This document shows, piece after piece, positions 43,003-51,465 of a stretch of 55,105 nt of DNA (positions are counted from its first letter, which is position 1; the number at the start of each line of letters is the position of its first letter). The notes under the pieces were generated by a model, which was given only the letters and a program-made list of their open reading frames with translations, was not told the DNA's origin and did no database searches. The DNA is from Epilithonimonas sp. JDS (GTDB taxonomy: Bacteria > Bacteroidota > Bacteroidia > Flavobacteriales > Weeksellaceae), in the NCBI RefSeq assembly GCF_021261315.1, contig NZ_JAJSAX010000011.1:1-55105 (forward strand), written 5' to 3'. Both the position numbers and the translations under genes were made by a program.

Positions 43003-43362
43003 ATGAGAAAGATATTTTTAGTAGAAGATGATTATGGAATCCGTGAAACTTTAGAGATCTTATTGACAGATGAAGGCTATAATGTACAGTCATTTGCCAG
43101 TGTAGCAGAATTTCAAAATAGACAAAAAACAGTCATTCCTGACCTATATCTCTTTGATGTCATGTTACCGGATGGTTCAGGCATTGATCTTTGCAGGCAA
43201 ATAAAAACGGATAAAGAAAACGTTCATATTCCAGTTATCATGATGAGCGCACATGCAAATCTCCAAGATCTAAATTTCGAATGTACGCCTGATGATTTTG
43301 TCCCTAAACCTTTCGATATTGAAAATCTGCTATTGCGTGTAAAAGAAGCGATAATTAAATGA
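43003..43362 (+). CDS. Single-domain response regulator (paralogue of 13357-13719)
   Basis: A 119-residue receiver without an output domain. It starts MRKIFLVEDD and has LFDVMLPDGSGIDLC (phosphorylated Asp about residue 52), IMMSAHANL and DDFVPKPFDIE with the conserved Lys. It shares these motifs almost word for word with the protein at 13357, so the two are recent paralogues. No sensor kinase is adjacent, unlike the first copy. It may compete for, or accept, phosphate from the same GAF-PAS-PAS kinase. Confidence 0.9.
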   Translation: MRKIFLVEDDYGIRETLEILLTDEGYNVQSFASVAEFQNRQKTVIPDLYLFDVMLPDGSGIDLCRQIKTDKENVHIPVIMMSAHANLQDLNFECTPDDFVPKPFDIENLLLRVKEAIIK

Positions 43363-43413
43363 CAATGATTAATTCTTGATTGACATCGCTTATCGAGATT
43401 TATGAGTTGTCTG

Positions 43414-46400
43414 CTATTTAATTAATTTTTTTCTTGGTAGCCCGATTTCGTGTTCTTGAGGATACGGTTTACGAGAGGTCATACTCACATCTTCTCTCAA
43501 ACTTCTTTCCATTTCACGGGCTTTGTCCCTATCCATTGAGTATCTGGGATCTGCAACCAATGGCATCTTCGCCATCTTTGTGATGGTGACCGTCGGAAAA
43601 TGATAATCTACTTCAACCATTCCTAACAACAGATAGATTCCTCCTTCCTTGAAAGGAAACTTCCTAAGGCTGTCAGGAAAATGGGCCGTGTCAAAATACT
43701 GTCCATCGGCATCTATCCAGGTCCCGAAAAACATATCATCCTTTTTACCAGGTTGATTCTTCTTTTTGATGGGAACATGTTTTCTTGAAATAAGGTAAGC
43801 CAACATTTTAACCTGTTTCTTATGATACTTCAGAAGATCCTTGACCATCACGTCGCCTCTGTATTTTGTTTTCAGGAGGTCAAAGATAGAATGGGAGACG
43901 GGAAAACCCAGTATTTCAATCTCGTCAAATGCATCTTCAAATTTGTCCCTGTGTATCATTGGGAGCTGATAATCTTTCTGAGGTTCTTCAAATAAAGAGA
44001 TGATTTTGGTATTGTATAGCCCTTTGCTGAAAAGGAATCTTGCTTCGATCAGCAGTTCATGTTTCTGTTTTCCTGTAAACCTGAAGGATCCGACAAAGAT
44101 TAGTATTTGCACGGTTTCTATACCCATATTGACCCTTCTGACAAAGTCCTCAAGCGACTTGTAGTCCCCATTGATTTTTCTTTCTTCAGGAATAAACTGC
44201 TTTACTGCTGCCTCCAGCTTTTCAATGTGCATAAGACCCAAGTATACGTCGGTCCCATAGACCGTTGTTTGAAATTCGCTAAGATTTACACATGGGTTAT
44301 GAATGGTTGCTCCGGACATTTTAGCTTCGTGAACATAGACTTCCATTCTGTAGAACCCGCCGCCGTTGTTGATAGCAGAGACCATAAACTCAATGGGGTA
44401 GTAGGCTTTCAGATAAAGACTTTGGTAACTTTCTACGGCGTAGGATGCGGAATGCGCCTTGCAGAATGAATACCCTGCAAAGGATTCGATCTGACGGTAT
44501 ACCTCCTGGGACAATTGTTCAGGATGCCCTTTCTTTTTGCAGGATTCAAAGAAATCATCCTGTAATTTCTGCAAAGCTGACAATGAACGGCCTTTGCCGC
44601 TCATCGCCCTTCTAAGGACATCACCATTTTCTGCAGAGACCCCGCCAAAGTGCAACGCGATCTTGATCACATCCTCCTGATACACCATAATGCCGTAAGT
44701 TTCACCCAATTCCTTTTCAAAGACCTCGTGAAAATATTCAAACTGGTCGGGATGGTTATGCCGGAAGATGTATTCCCGCATCATCCCGCTCTGTGCTACA
44801 CCAGGGCGGATGATCGATGAGGCTGCAACCAATACCTTATAGTTATCACATTTCAGTCTTCTCAATAAGCCCCGCATGGCTGGGGATTCAATATAAAAAC
44901 AGCCGATGGTCTTTCCGATGCTGAGGAACTCGTTACACTTAGCCTCATTCTTTGAAATTCTTGTATCTTCTATGTCTACAGTAATCCCTCTTTTTTCTTC
45001 GATCAGTTTGACCGTATCTTTGATTGTTCCCAATCCTCTTTGTGAGAGAATATCAAATTTTTCCAGTCCGATGTCTTCTGCCGTGTGCATATCGAATTGT
45101 ACGATCGGGAATTCCTTAGGCGGAAATTCTAAAGCTGAGTAATTCGTGATCGGCTCCTCGGAGATCAGTATACCACATGAATGCATGCTTCTCTGATTAG
45201 GGAAACCGATCAACAATTTCTCATATTTATAGATCTCCTGTACAATGAAGTTCTGATCATGCTGGTCTCTTGGTCTTTTGGAAAGCAGATCGAGTTCCTC
45301 TTTGGGAAGTCCGAACACTTTTCCCAGCTCCCTGAACCTGGATCTGCTCTTAAATTCAACATTGGTACCACAGAAGGCAACATGTTCTTTCCCATATTTA
45401 GTGAAGATGTATTCAAGGATGGTATCGCGGTTCTTCCAACTCCAATCGATATCAAAATCGGGCGGGGTCTTCCTGTTGAGATTGAGAAATCTCTCAAAAT
45501 AAAGGTCAAGTTCCAGTGGGCATATGTCCGTGATCCCGATGCAGTAACTGACAATCGAATTGGCACCGCTGCCACGGCCGACATGCATAAATCCCATTCG
45601 GTTACTGTATTGGATAATATCCCAGGTGATCAGAAAGTAACCGCAGAAGTTCAGCTGGTCAATAACTGCCAGTTCCTTATCGACTCTTGCCCTTGCTGCT
45701 TCGTTATCCATAGAATAGCGCCTGCCCAATCCTTCGTAAGCAAGCTTTTTAAGCAATATGAGATCACTTTCCTTAACGTCGGTAAAGTGCTTTTTATTCT
45801 TGGGTGTTTTAAAATCAAAATCGAAGCTGCATTGGTTGACAATTGATTTGGTATTCTCAATGATCTCAGGATAACGTGAAAACTTTTCCAGTAGTTTTCT
45901 TTTCGCAATAGTGGTCTCATTGTCCTTGCAGTGGTCACCCTCCGTCAGTTTGCTGAGCAAAGTATTTCCTGCTATCGCCCTCAAAACCTTGTGCAGTTCA
46001 AATTCCTCATCCGTTCTAAAGGTCACAGGATGGAGAATGACCATTTTATAAATTAATTTTTTTAATTCAGGTCTCATTAAAAGGTTTAACTCATCCTGTC
46101 TTATTCCTATAAATTCATGTTCAAGCAGATTTTCAGGAATATTATGTAATGGATAAATCACAAAATTATGTTCCAGTTCGGGATTAGTTTTAGGTATCTC
46201 AATTCCTTCACAATTATAATTAGTCAAAAGCCTGTTCACCTCTGCGATGCCTTTTGGGTTTTTGGCAAGACAGATATAGTATTGTTCATTTTCAATCCTA
46301 ATATCCATACCGACAATCGGTTTGATCCCTTTTTCCTGACAGAGTTTGTAAAACTGATAGATACCGGTCACTGTATTGATATCAGTGAGTGTCATAACCT

Positions 46401-46491
46401 TTAATTGATGGTCAACGGCCAGCTGGACCAGATCTTCAACAGAAATAGTCCCAAAACGCAGGCTGTGATAAGTATGGCAATTGAGAAACAT
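43414..46491 (-). CDS. Second DNA polymerase III alpha subunit (DnaE-like, mutagenesis type)
   Basis: A 1025-residue C-family polymerase. It has a degenerate PHP domain at the N-terminus (NCHTYHSLRFGT), then the palm with the catalytic pair in PPDFDID (residues ~345 and 347) and a third Asp in EKFDILSQRG (~480). It is shorter than replicative DnaE and has no beta-clamp-rich C-terminus that I could identify. It directly follows dinB (11-base gap), and a divergent S24/LexA-like repressor is just upstream. That arrangement matches a damage-induced translesion cassette, a functional analogue of imuB-dnaE2. Confidence 0.92.
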   Translation of the reverse strand: MFLNCHTYHSLRFGTISVEDLVQLAVDHQLKVMTLTDINTVTGIYQFYKLCQEKGIKPIVGMDIRIENEQYYICLAKNPKGIAEVNRLLTNYNCEGIEIPKTNPELEHNFVIYPLHNIPENLLEHEFIGIRQDELNLLMRPELKKLIYKMVILHPVTFRTDEEFELHKVLRAIAGNTLLSKLTEGDHCKDNETTIAKRKLLEKFSRYPEIIENTKSIVNQCSFDFDFKTPKNKKHFTDVKESDLILLKKLAYEGLGRRYSMDNEAARARVDKELAVIDQLNFCGYFLITWDIIQYSNRMGFMHVGRGSGANSIVSYCIGITDICPLELDLYFERFLNLNRKTPPDFDIDWSWKNRDTILEYIFTKYGKEHVAFCGTNVEFKSRSRFRELGKVFGLPKEELDLLSKRPRDQHDQNFIVQEIYKYEKLLIGFPNQRSMHSCGILISEEPITNYSALEFPPKEFPIVQFDMHTAEDIGLEKFDILSQRGLGTIKDTVKLIEEKRGITVDIEDTRISKNEAKCNEFLSIGKTIGCFYIESPAMRGLLRRLKCDNYKVLVAASSIIRPGVAQSGMMREYIFRHNHPDQFEYFHEVFEKELGETYGIMVYQEDVIKIALHFGGVSAENGDVLRRAMSGKGRSLSALQKLQDDFFESCKKKGHPEQLSQEVYRQIESFAGYSFCKAHSASYAVESYQSLYLKAYYPIEFMVSAINNGGGFYRMEVYVHEAKMSGATIHNPCVNLSEFQTTVYGTDVYLGLMHIEKLEAAVKQFIPEERKINGDYKSLEDFVRRVNMGIETVQILIFVGSFRFTGKQKHELLIEARFLFSKGLYNTKIISLFEEPQKDYQLPMIHRDKFEDAFDEIEILGFPVSHSIFDLLKTKYRGDVMVKDLLKYHKKQVKMLAYLISRKHVPIKKKNQPGKKDDMFFGTWIDADGQYFDTAHFPDSLRKFPFKEGGIYLLLGMVEVDYHFPTVTITKMAKMPLVADPRYSMDRDKAREMERSLREDVSMTSRKPYPQEHEIGLPRKKLIK

Positions 46492-46502
46492 AAGTTGTTT
46501 AT

Positions 46503-47645
46503 TTATTTTAGAAGGCCGGATGCCCTTCCCACACTGGAAGTTCCGAACCTGTTTTTGATCTTGTCCATAGTCTGATACAGTGAAATGAGTTCTTCTGTAT
46601 CTTCAAAAAGGTTCATCTGATGGAGCCCATGAACCAGTCCTGTGAACCTGACGCCAATCAGGCGAATCCTCATTCTTCTCTTGTAAACCTTATCGAAGAG
46701 CTCCAGAACATACCGCAGCAAGGTGTGGTCTGCAGAGGTATATGGAATTCTGCATTGTTTGGTCTCTGTATCGAAATTGGAGTATCTGATCTTGACCGTT
46801 ACTGTCGAGGTAAGCCATTTTTCCTGCCTCAACTGGAAAGCAAGCTTTTCTACCATCCCCGAAAGGATGCTCTTGATATTCTGAATATCGATCGTATCAT
46901 GGGAAAAGGTGTCCTCGGTGGAGATCGACTTTCTTTCTGAGTAGGGGATAACAGGTGTTTCATCTATGCCATGGGCTTTCTCCCAAAGTACAGATCCATT
47001 CTTTCCGATCAGTTGTTGTAACACATCGACCGGCATTTCAGAAAGGGTCTTGATGGTCTTGACACCCAATCTTGAAAAAAGGTTGAATGTCTCAGGTCCA
47101 ACCATTGGAATCTTTTTTATAGATAGCGGATCTAAAAAATTTTGGATATTGGACTTTTTAACTTCAAACCTTCCTGTAGGTTTCGATTCACCGGTGCCGA
47201 TCTTGGAGACCGTCTTATTATTAGACAAAGCAAAACTTATCGGCAAGCCGCTGTTTTTCTGAACAGCATCAGCAATTTCCTTCGTCCACTGATAGCAACC
47301 GTAGAACCTGTCCATCCCGGAGAGGTCGAGGTAAAATTCATCGATGCTTGCTTTTTCCAAGACCGGTACTTTTTCCTGGATCACCTCTGTTACTAAATGG
47401 GACATATTGGAATAGTGTTCCATATCACCTTTGATCACTTTAGCTTCCGGACATAATCTCATTGCCATTTTGATAGGCATTGCGCTTCTAACGCCAAAAT
47501 ATCTCGCTTCATAGGAGCAGGATGCTACCACACCACGGTCTCCACCTCCTATGATCACAGGCTTTTTCTCCAGTTCGGAGTTCCTCAGCCGTTCACAGGA
47601 GACAAAGAAAGTATCTAAGTCCATATGTGCAATTGCTCTTTCCAT
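46503..47645 (-). CDS. dinB: DNA polymerase IV (Y-family)
   Basis: A 380-residue Y-family polymerase. The palm has MDLDTFFVSCE and SIDEFYLDL (catalytic Asp and Glu), a bulky F-F beside the first Asp in the place of the steric gate, and the C-terminal QMNLF sequence that docks on the beta clamp. It inserts bases opposite damaged templates. It forms an operon with the dnaE-like gene and shares a divergent control region with the S24 repressor gene. Length is normal for the family. Confidence 0.93.
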   Translation of the reverse strand: MERAIAHMDLDTFFVSCERLRNSELEKKPVIIGGGDRGVVASCSYEARYFGVRSAMPIKMAMRLCPEAKVIKGDMEHYSNMSHLVTEVIQEKVPVLEKASIDEFYLDLSGMDRFYGCYQWTKEIADAVQKNSGLPISFALSNNKTVSKIGTGESKPTGRFEVKKSNIQNFLDPLSIKKIPMVGPETFNLFSRLGVKTIKTLSEMPVDVLQQLIGKNGSVLWEKAHGIDETPVIPYSERKSISTEDTFSHDTIDIQNIKSILSGMVEKLAFQLRQEKWLTSTVTVKIRYSNFDTETKQCRIPYTSADHTLLRYVLELFDKVYKRRMRIRLIGVRFTGLVHGLHQMNLFEDTEELISLYQTMDKIKNRFGTSSVGRASGLLK

Positions 47646-47652
47646 TGTACAA
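47645..47652. promoter_or_regulatory. Palindrome at the dinB start codon
   Basis: TTGTACAA is a perfect palindrome immediately before and overlapping the dinB ATG (TTGTACAATG). A similar sequence, ATTGTAACAAT at 47698-47708, overlaps the repressor ATG. The mirrored arrangement suggests a shared operator. Confidence 0.4.
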
Positions 47653-47657
47653 ACTTA
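47650..47657 (-). promoter_or_regulatory. -7 element of the dinB-dnaE operon
   Basis: On the minus strand TAAGTTTG matches TAnnTTTG and overlaps the TTGTACAA palindrome. The short leader would place transcription start within a few bases of the dinB ATG. Confidence 0.5.
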
Positions 47658-47680
47658 GTTACGTTTTGAAACAAATTTTG

Positions 47681-47688
47681 TATTTTTG
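47681..47688 (+). promoter_or_regulatory. -7 element of the S24 repressor gene
   Basis: TATTTTTG matches TAnnTTTG, 18 bases before the ATG at 47707. Together with the dinB element it makes two face-to-face promoters in 60 bases. Confidence 0.5.
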
Positions 47689-47697
47689 TTGTCTAAA

Positions 47698-47708
47698 ATT
47701 GTAACAAT
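47698..47708. promoter_or_regulatory. Inverted repeat at the repressor start codon
   Basis: ATTGT-A-ACAAT is an inverted repeat with a 1-nt spacer, overlapping the ATG at 47707. It resembles the TTGTACAA at the dinB start. Confidence 0.35.
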
Positions 47709-48483
47709 GTCAAAATTCTCTGATAACATCGTGTTCCTGAGAGGTAAGAAAAATATGACTCAGCAAGAGCTGGCAGATCTGTTGATTCTTACCCGATCCA
47801 GATATGTCGCCTATGAATATGGAAGAACAGAACCTCCGATTGAAATATTGCTTAGAATTTCAAAATTTTATAACATCAGCATCGACCTTTTGTTAACTGT
47901 AGATGTTAGAAAATTTTCAGTCGATGAGATTATGGAACTTCCCGATAATAGAATTGTTCTTCCTATTAGAGTTGATCAGGATGGAAACGATCAGATTGAG
48001 ATTATTCCACAAAAAACTTCTATGGGCTACTTAAACGGCTATGGAGATCCGGAATACATAGAAAGTCTGGAGACCATATCGCTACCATTCTTAAAAGGAG
48101 GTAAGTTCAGGGCATTTCCCGCTGACGGAGATTCAATGCCACCCTATAAGAATGGAACCTACATCGTAGGAAAATATGTCGAAAATCTTTCGGACCTGAA
48201 AACAGACAGAACTTATGTTTTCATCACAACGAATGACGGGATCAGTTACAAAAGGTTTCAGTTTCACGAAGTAGATGGTATTTGGGTTAAGGCTGACAAT
48301 CAATTTTATGAGCCTTATAAAATTCCATTGCCTGAAATTAAAGAAATCTGGGAGTTTGCATGCAGTATTAATACAAAGGAATACGAACCTGATGAATTTT
48401 CAGAACATCATATTCAAAATTTTATCACAGAGATTAAAACTGATATAAAGCAGATCAAAGAAAAAATTGGAAATAAGAATTAA
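47707..48483 (+). CDS. S24/LexA-like repressor with XRE-type helix-turn-helix
   Basis: A 258-residue protein. An XRE-type HTH (MTQQELADLLILTRSRYVAYE) at the N-terminus is joined to an S24 peptidase-like domain with the catalytic Ser at about 143 (DGDSMPP) and Lys at about 182 (SYKRF). LexA-type proteins cut themselves at an Ala-Gly bond when DNA damage is sensed. Here the corresponding site reads SMGYLNGY, that is Met-Gly. The protein probably represses dinB-dnaE and itself. I chose the ATG at 47707 because the longer form at 47686 adds residues with no family match and would overlap the promoter. Confidence 0.85.
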   Translation: MSKFSDNIVFLRGKKNMTQQELADLLILTRSRYVAYEYGRTEPPIEILLRISKFYNISIDLLLTVDVRKFSVDEIMELPDNRIVLPIRVDQDGNDQIEIIPQKTSMGYLNGYGDPEYIESLETISLPFLKGGKFRAFPADGDSMPPYKNGTYIVGKYVENLSDLKTDRTYVFITTNDGISYKRFQFHEVDGIWVKADNQFYEPYKIPLPEIKEIWEFACSINTKEYEPDEFSEHHIQNFITEIKTDIKQIKEKIGNKN

Positions 48484-48523
48484 ATTTATTTTGAATAGCT
48501 TATTTAAAACTTCATTAATCAGA

Positions 48524-48541
48524 ACTTCCCTGAAGGGAAGT
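48524..48541 (+). promoter_or_regulatory. Inverted repeat upstream of alkB
   Basis: ACTTCCCT-GA-AGGGAAGT is an 8-bp-armed perfect inverted repeat, 58 bases before the alkB start. The arms are GC-containing, the loop is only 2 nt and no T-run follows, so it looks more like a protein-binding site than a terminator. Confidence 0.35.
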
Positions 48542-48598
48542 AAAAAAAACTTCTGTTACAGAGTTTTTAAATACATAAATAAAAAGTAATTGTAGACT

Positions 48599-49210
48599 AT
48601 GACTCAGTTAAGTTTATTTGAAGCAGAAGAATTTTATGAATTTCCAAAAGACCTTTTGGAATACAAGGAGCATTTCCTGAGCGGGGAAGAGGCAGATCAA
48701 TTAAAAGAGCATCTGCTTCAAACAGTGCCATGGGAACAGCGCTCTCAGAAAATGTATGATAAGATGGTTATAACACCACGGTTAACTGCTTGGTATGGTG
48801 ATTCAAAATCGTACGACTCAGCAGACAATAATATTACTAAACGTAATGAATGGACTCCAGAACTTATTTCTTTAAAAGAAAGAATTGAAAAAGAGTTCGG
48901 CTATCAGTTTAATGGTGTACTGCTTAATTTATATCGCGATAATAACGATTCTGTTGCTTGGCACAGAGATAAGGAAAGTAGATATGGGAAACGACCTGTT
49001 ATTGCTTCTATTAGCCTGGGGCAAACACGGAATTTTGATTTCAGAAAAAAAGACCATCATCAGAGCAAATACAGCCTGCCGCTTCCAAACGGTTCATTGC
49101 TCATTATGAAAGGTGATCTTCAGGAAAATTGGGAACACCGGATCGCAAAATCTACACATCCAATGAAACCTAGGATAAACCTTACATTTAGATTGCTTAA
49201 AGACCTGTAA
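48599..49210 (+). CDS. alkB: AlkB-like 2-oxoglutarate-dependent DNA/RNA demethylase
   Basis: A 203-residue dioxygenase. The iron ligands are visible in AWHRDKE (H-x-D) and the downstream His in EHRIAKS; RINLTFR is the 2-oxoglutarate-binding end. GVLLNLYRDNNDSV is also typical of the AlkB group. It removes methyl groups from damaged bases (1mA, 3mC). It lies downstream of the S24 repressor on the same strand and could be under the same damage control. An inverted repeat occurs in the 115-base gap. Confidence 0.92.
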   Translation: MTQLSLFEAEEFYEFPKDLLEYKEHFLSGEEADQLKEHLLQTVPWEQRSQKMYDKMVITPRLTAWYGDSKSYDSADNNITKRNEWTPELISLKERIEKEFGYQFNGVLLNLYRDNNDSVAWHRDKESRYGKRPVIASISLGQTRNFDFRKKDHHQSKYSLPLPNGSLLIMKGDLQENWEHRIAKSTHPMKPRINLTFRLLKDL

Positions 49211-49292
49211 TTTCATTTTATTTCGACTGAAGCAATTCCGGAAATCACCATAATAAATAGTAGCAGCAGTCATTAAATTCAAAACAAATCAT

Positions 49293-49523
49293 ATGTCTAT
49301 TTCATATTACGATTTTAATAATCTTTCCAAGGAATCTCAAATTGAGCTTGCGATTTCTGAAGGACGAATAATTGATGAAACAACCAAAAACAATCTAAGA
49401 TTTGTGGTATATAAGCTATCCTCATTTTCCGTGGAGATTGTTCACGATACCATTGACAATAAGATTGCCGGGCTTAGCGCCTTTCAAAACAATCATATTG
49501 AAAATAGCGAGGCTGCGGATTAA
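49293..49523 (+). CDS. Hypothetical 76-residue protein
   Basis: A small soluble protein beginning MSISYYDFNNLSKESQIELA. It has a two-stranded plus helix look with alternating charged and hydrophobic residues (LRFVVYKLSSFSVEIVHD). I recognise no family, but the pattern is coding-like and it ends in a 4-base overlap with the convergent DUF421 gene. The start at 49293 follows an ordinary AT-rich leader. Confidence 0.5.
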   Translation: MSISYYDFNNLSKESQIELAISEGRIIDETTKNNLRFVVYKLSSFSVEIVHDTIDNKIAGLSAFQNNHIENSEAAD

Positions 49524-50205
49524 GTTAGCCGTGTCGTATTTATCGCATTTACCCATTCTTCATGATCACATCTTTGACATCGATATCTGCCAGAATTAAG
49601 TTCTGAGGTTTCTCCGCAGTAGGTACAAGCATAGATGTCTTTTTTCTTAATGTCGAAATTTTTTTTCTGATAAGCCTTCGGAAGTACAGGTAAGCCATAT
49701 GAGACTTCACTATCCGGATAGTAATAAAAGCTAATATTTCCTGTGGTCTCAAGGATAGCTGTTTTGACTTGTCCTAAATGTTCAATTGATTCCTGGCGCA
49801 TTTCTGAAAAGAATTCATCTTTTGCAAAGGTGTGGTCTTCCTGATGCCGAGTACAAATCTTCCGTCTTCAATAACGTACAGAGGCTCCCCCTCAATGAAA
49901 TTTTCAAACTTTTCACTTTTCATTGCAAAATAGGTGATCATCCTGTAAAAGATGATTATCGAGACAAACACAACAAGTGATGGAATAATGGCCACATCCT
50001 TGCTAAACATGGGGTCTCCCGCAGCAGAACCGAGTGCGATGATGATGGCGACCTCAAACAATGACAGCTGACGGACACCTTTTTTGCCGGACAGACGAAG
50101 GATAAGCAGGACCATGCTGAACATGATCAGAGTCCTGATCACAATTTCCACCGCAAAGCTGAAATCGAGTTCACCTAAAAAAATTTTGTTCCAGTCCCAA
50201 TCCAT
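49520..50205 (-). pseudogene. DUF421 (YetF-like) membrane protein gene with a frameshift
   Basis: The first frame (from 50205) reads VEIVIRTLIMFSMVLLILRL, GKKGVRQLSLFEVAIIIALG and continues to EDGRFVL, a DUF421 membrane and start of its soluble domain. Near 49840 the frame fails; the proper continuation (AKDEFFSEMRQESIEHLGQV, VLPKAYQ) is in the next frame to a stop at 49520. The C-terminal end carries a zinc ribbon, CTYCGE...CQRCDH. One lost base would explain the break. The full protein would be about 225 residues. Confidence 0.78.
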
Positions 50206-50422
50206 AGTTTTTTATTAATCTGTTCCACATCAATCTTTAACTGCAAGATTCCCGTCATAGGTTAAACCAGCAGATTTTCTGATCTTGATAATTGTCAATA
50301 CCCATAATTGTCAGTTCTCAAATTTTAGTTGATCACCTTATAACTTAACGACTAATAAATTGTAATAAAGTTGCAGAGGAGTTATTAAAACTTATTTAAA
50401 AGATATACCACATAGTTTTTAT

Positions 50423-50455
50423 TGAAGAAAAGCGGCACAAAGCCGCTTTTCTTCA
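50423..50455. terminator. Strong hairpin terminator
   Basis: A 14-bp perfect stem (GAAGAAAAGCGGC and its complement, extended by one A/T pair) with an ACAAA loop. The arms give T-rich tails on both strands. It ends the minus-strand gene at 50473-51270 and perhaps readthrough from the other side. Confidence 0.8.
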
Positions 50456-50472
50456 TCAGTAAATTTTTAGTT

Positions 50473-51270
50473 CTATTCCTTAAATCCTGAAACTTTGAAA
50501 TTACTTACCATTACCGCAGAATCATAAGCATATCGCCACGGTGCCGATATATAAAAATTTTTAGCCACCGTAGGACTGAAGAGAACTTCATCAGCTAGAT
50601 TTACATCATCTATATATACCGCCATCCGTTCCCCGTTAACCGACAGGACGATATGTAGCGGACGATTGACCCATGGCTGAAGATCAAAGGTTGTATTTAT
50701 AAGTTTTTTCGGCGCAATGCTACCTATATAAACTTTATCGGTATCGTAGTAGTGCAGTTGCACATAAGTCCCGATATTACTATCATAGTGGTGGACACTG
50801 TTATCGTTTGCAAAACCAAACGACAATGGCGCAATTTCTTTGACCTCTTCTGCTTTTGCGATAATGTCAAAAGATAAGGTAAACCGACGGGGATAGTTTA
50901 GCGGAATTAAAAATTTGTAGATCTCTCTATTCCCTATCTCCAGCCATTTCTCTTTCTGGCCTTCTACCATTCTAATAATAGCCGCTCCATTTGTCTTGAA
51001 GCTTGTAGCAGTGGTACCTGGTTGAAATGCCGAAAAATCTTCTGCGAATATCAGCGAATCCCCAGCCACTGCAGTGCTATTACGATTCTCTGATCTATAC
51101 GCGGCTTTCCCTTCTTCTGAAGTGGTATTTTTGTCAATTTTTTTTTCTTTAAACTTTGTAGTTTTATCTTCGCCATTTTGAAATATATCACTGAGTTGGG
51201 CATGCATCTCAATTCCTGAGAGCAATAGTACAAGGAAAAGTAGTTCTGTAATTTTTTTATCTGTTTTCAT
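50473..51270 (-). CDS. Secreted protein with a lectin/glucanase-like beta-sandwich
   Basis: A 265-residue exported protein with signal peptide ending IEMHAQ. The mature part has FTLSFDIIAKAEEVKEIAPL, FGFANDNSVHHYDSNIGTYV and LQPWVNRPLHIVLSVNGERM, a pattern of alternating beta strands seen in concanavalin-like domains of the LamG or DUF1080 kind. It could bind or process a polysaccharide. I recognise no exact family. It is downstream of a damaged polysaccharide-type gene set on the same strand and has its own terminator. Confidence 0.65.
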   Translation of the reverse strand: MKTDKKITELLFLVLLLSGIEMHAQLSDIFQNGEDKTTKFKEKKIDKNTTSEEGKAAYRSENRNSTAVAGDSLIFAEDFSAFQPGTTATSFKTNGAAIIRMVEGQKEKWLEIGNREIYKFLIPLNYPRRFTLSFDIIAKAEEVKEIAPLSFGFANDNSVHHYDSNIGTYVQLHYYDTDKVYIGSIAPKKLINTTFDLQPWVNRPLHIVLSVNGERMAVYIDDVNLADEVLFSPTVAKNFYISAPWRYAYDSAVMVSNFKVSGFKE

Positions 51271-51288
51271 GATGCAATATATTTTTGT

Positions 51289-51465
51289 TTACTTACGGAG
51301 GTTAACTGTAACGATTTTACCATCTTCCTTTGCCGCTAAAACACCTCCATTCTTTCTTGATGGTCAGCAGAAAAGCTCTTTTATGGATAGAAGTCTGTCT
51401 GATTGACGTAAGTATTGTATCCGGTTTCGGTATAAATTTTTGTATAAAGTATTTGTCCGCTTCTT
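51289..51465 (-). pseudogene. Remnant of a coding sequence, probably polysaccharide-related
   Basis: In different minus-strand frames the stretch reads SGQILYTKIYTETGYNTYVN, then a stop, then SADHQ and, shifted, RKNGGVLAAKEDGKIVTVNL to a stop at 51289. The last piece resembles the C-terminal strand of secreted polysaccharide enzymes. No complete frame exists. Confidence 0.35.

Noticed and set aside
42842..43093. 83-codon minus-strand open frame
   Set aside because: It runs opposite into the response regulator gene at 43003 and has no family match; a shadow frame.
45181..45846. 221-codon plus-strand open frame inside the dnaE-like gene
   Set aside because: It lies wholly opposite the conserved polymerase palm region; a long antisense shadow.
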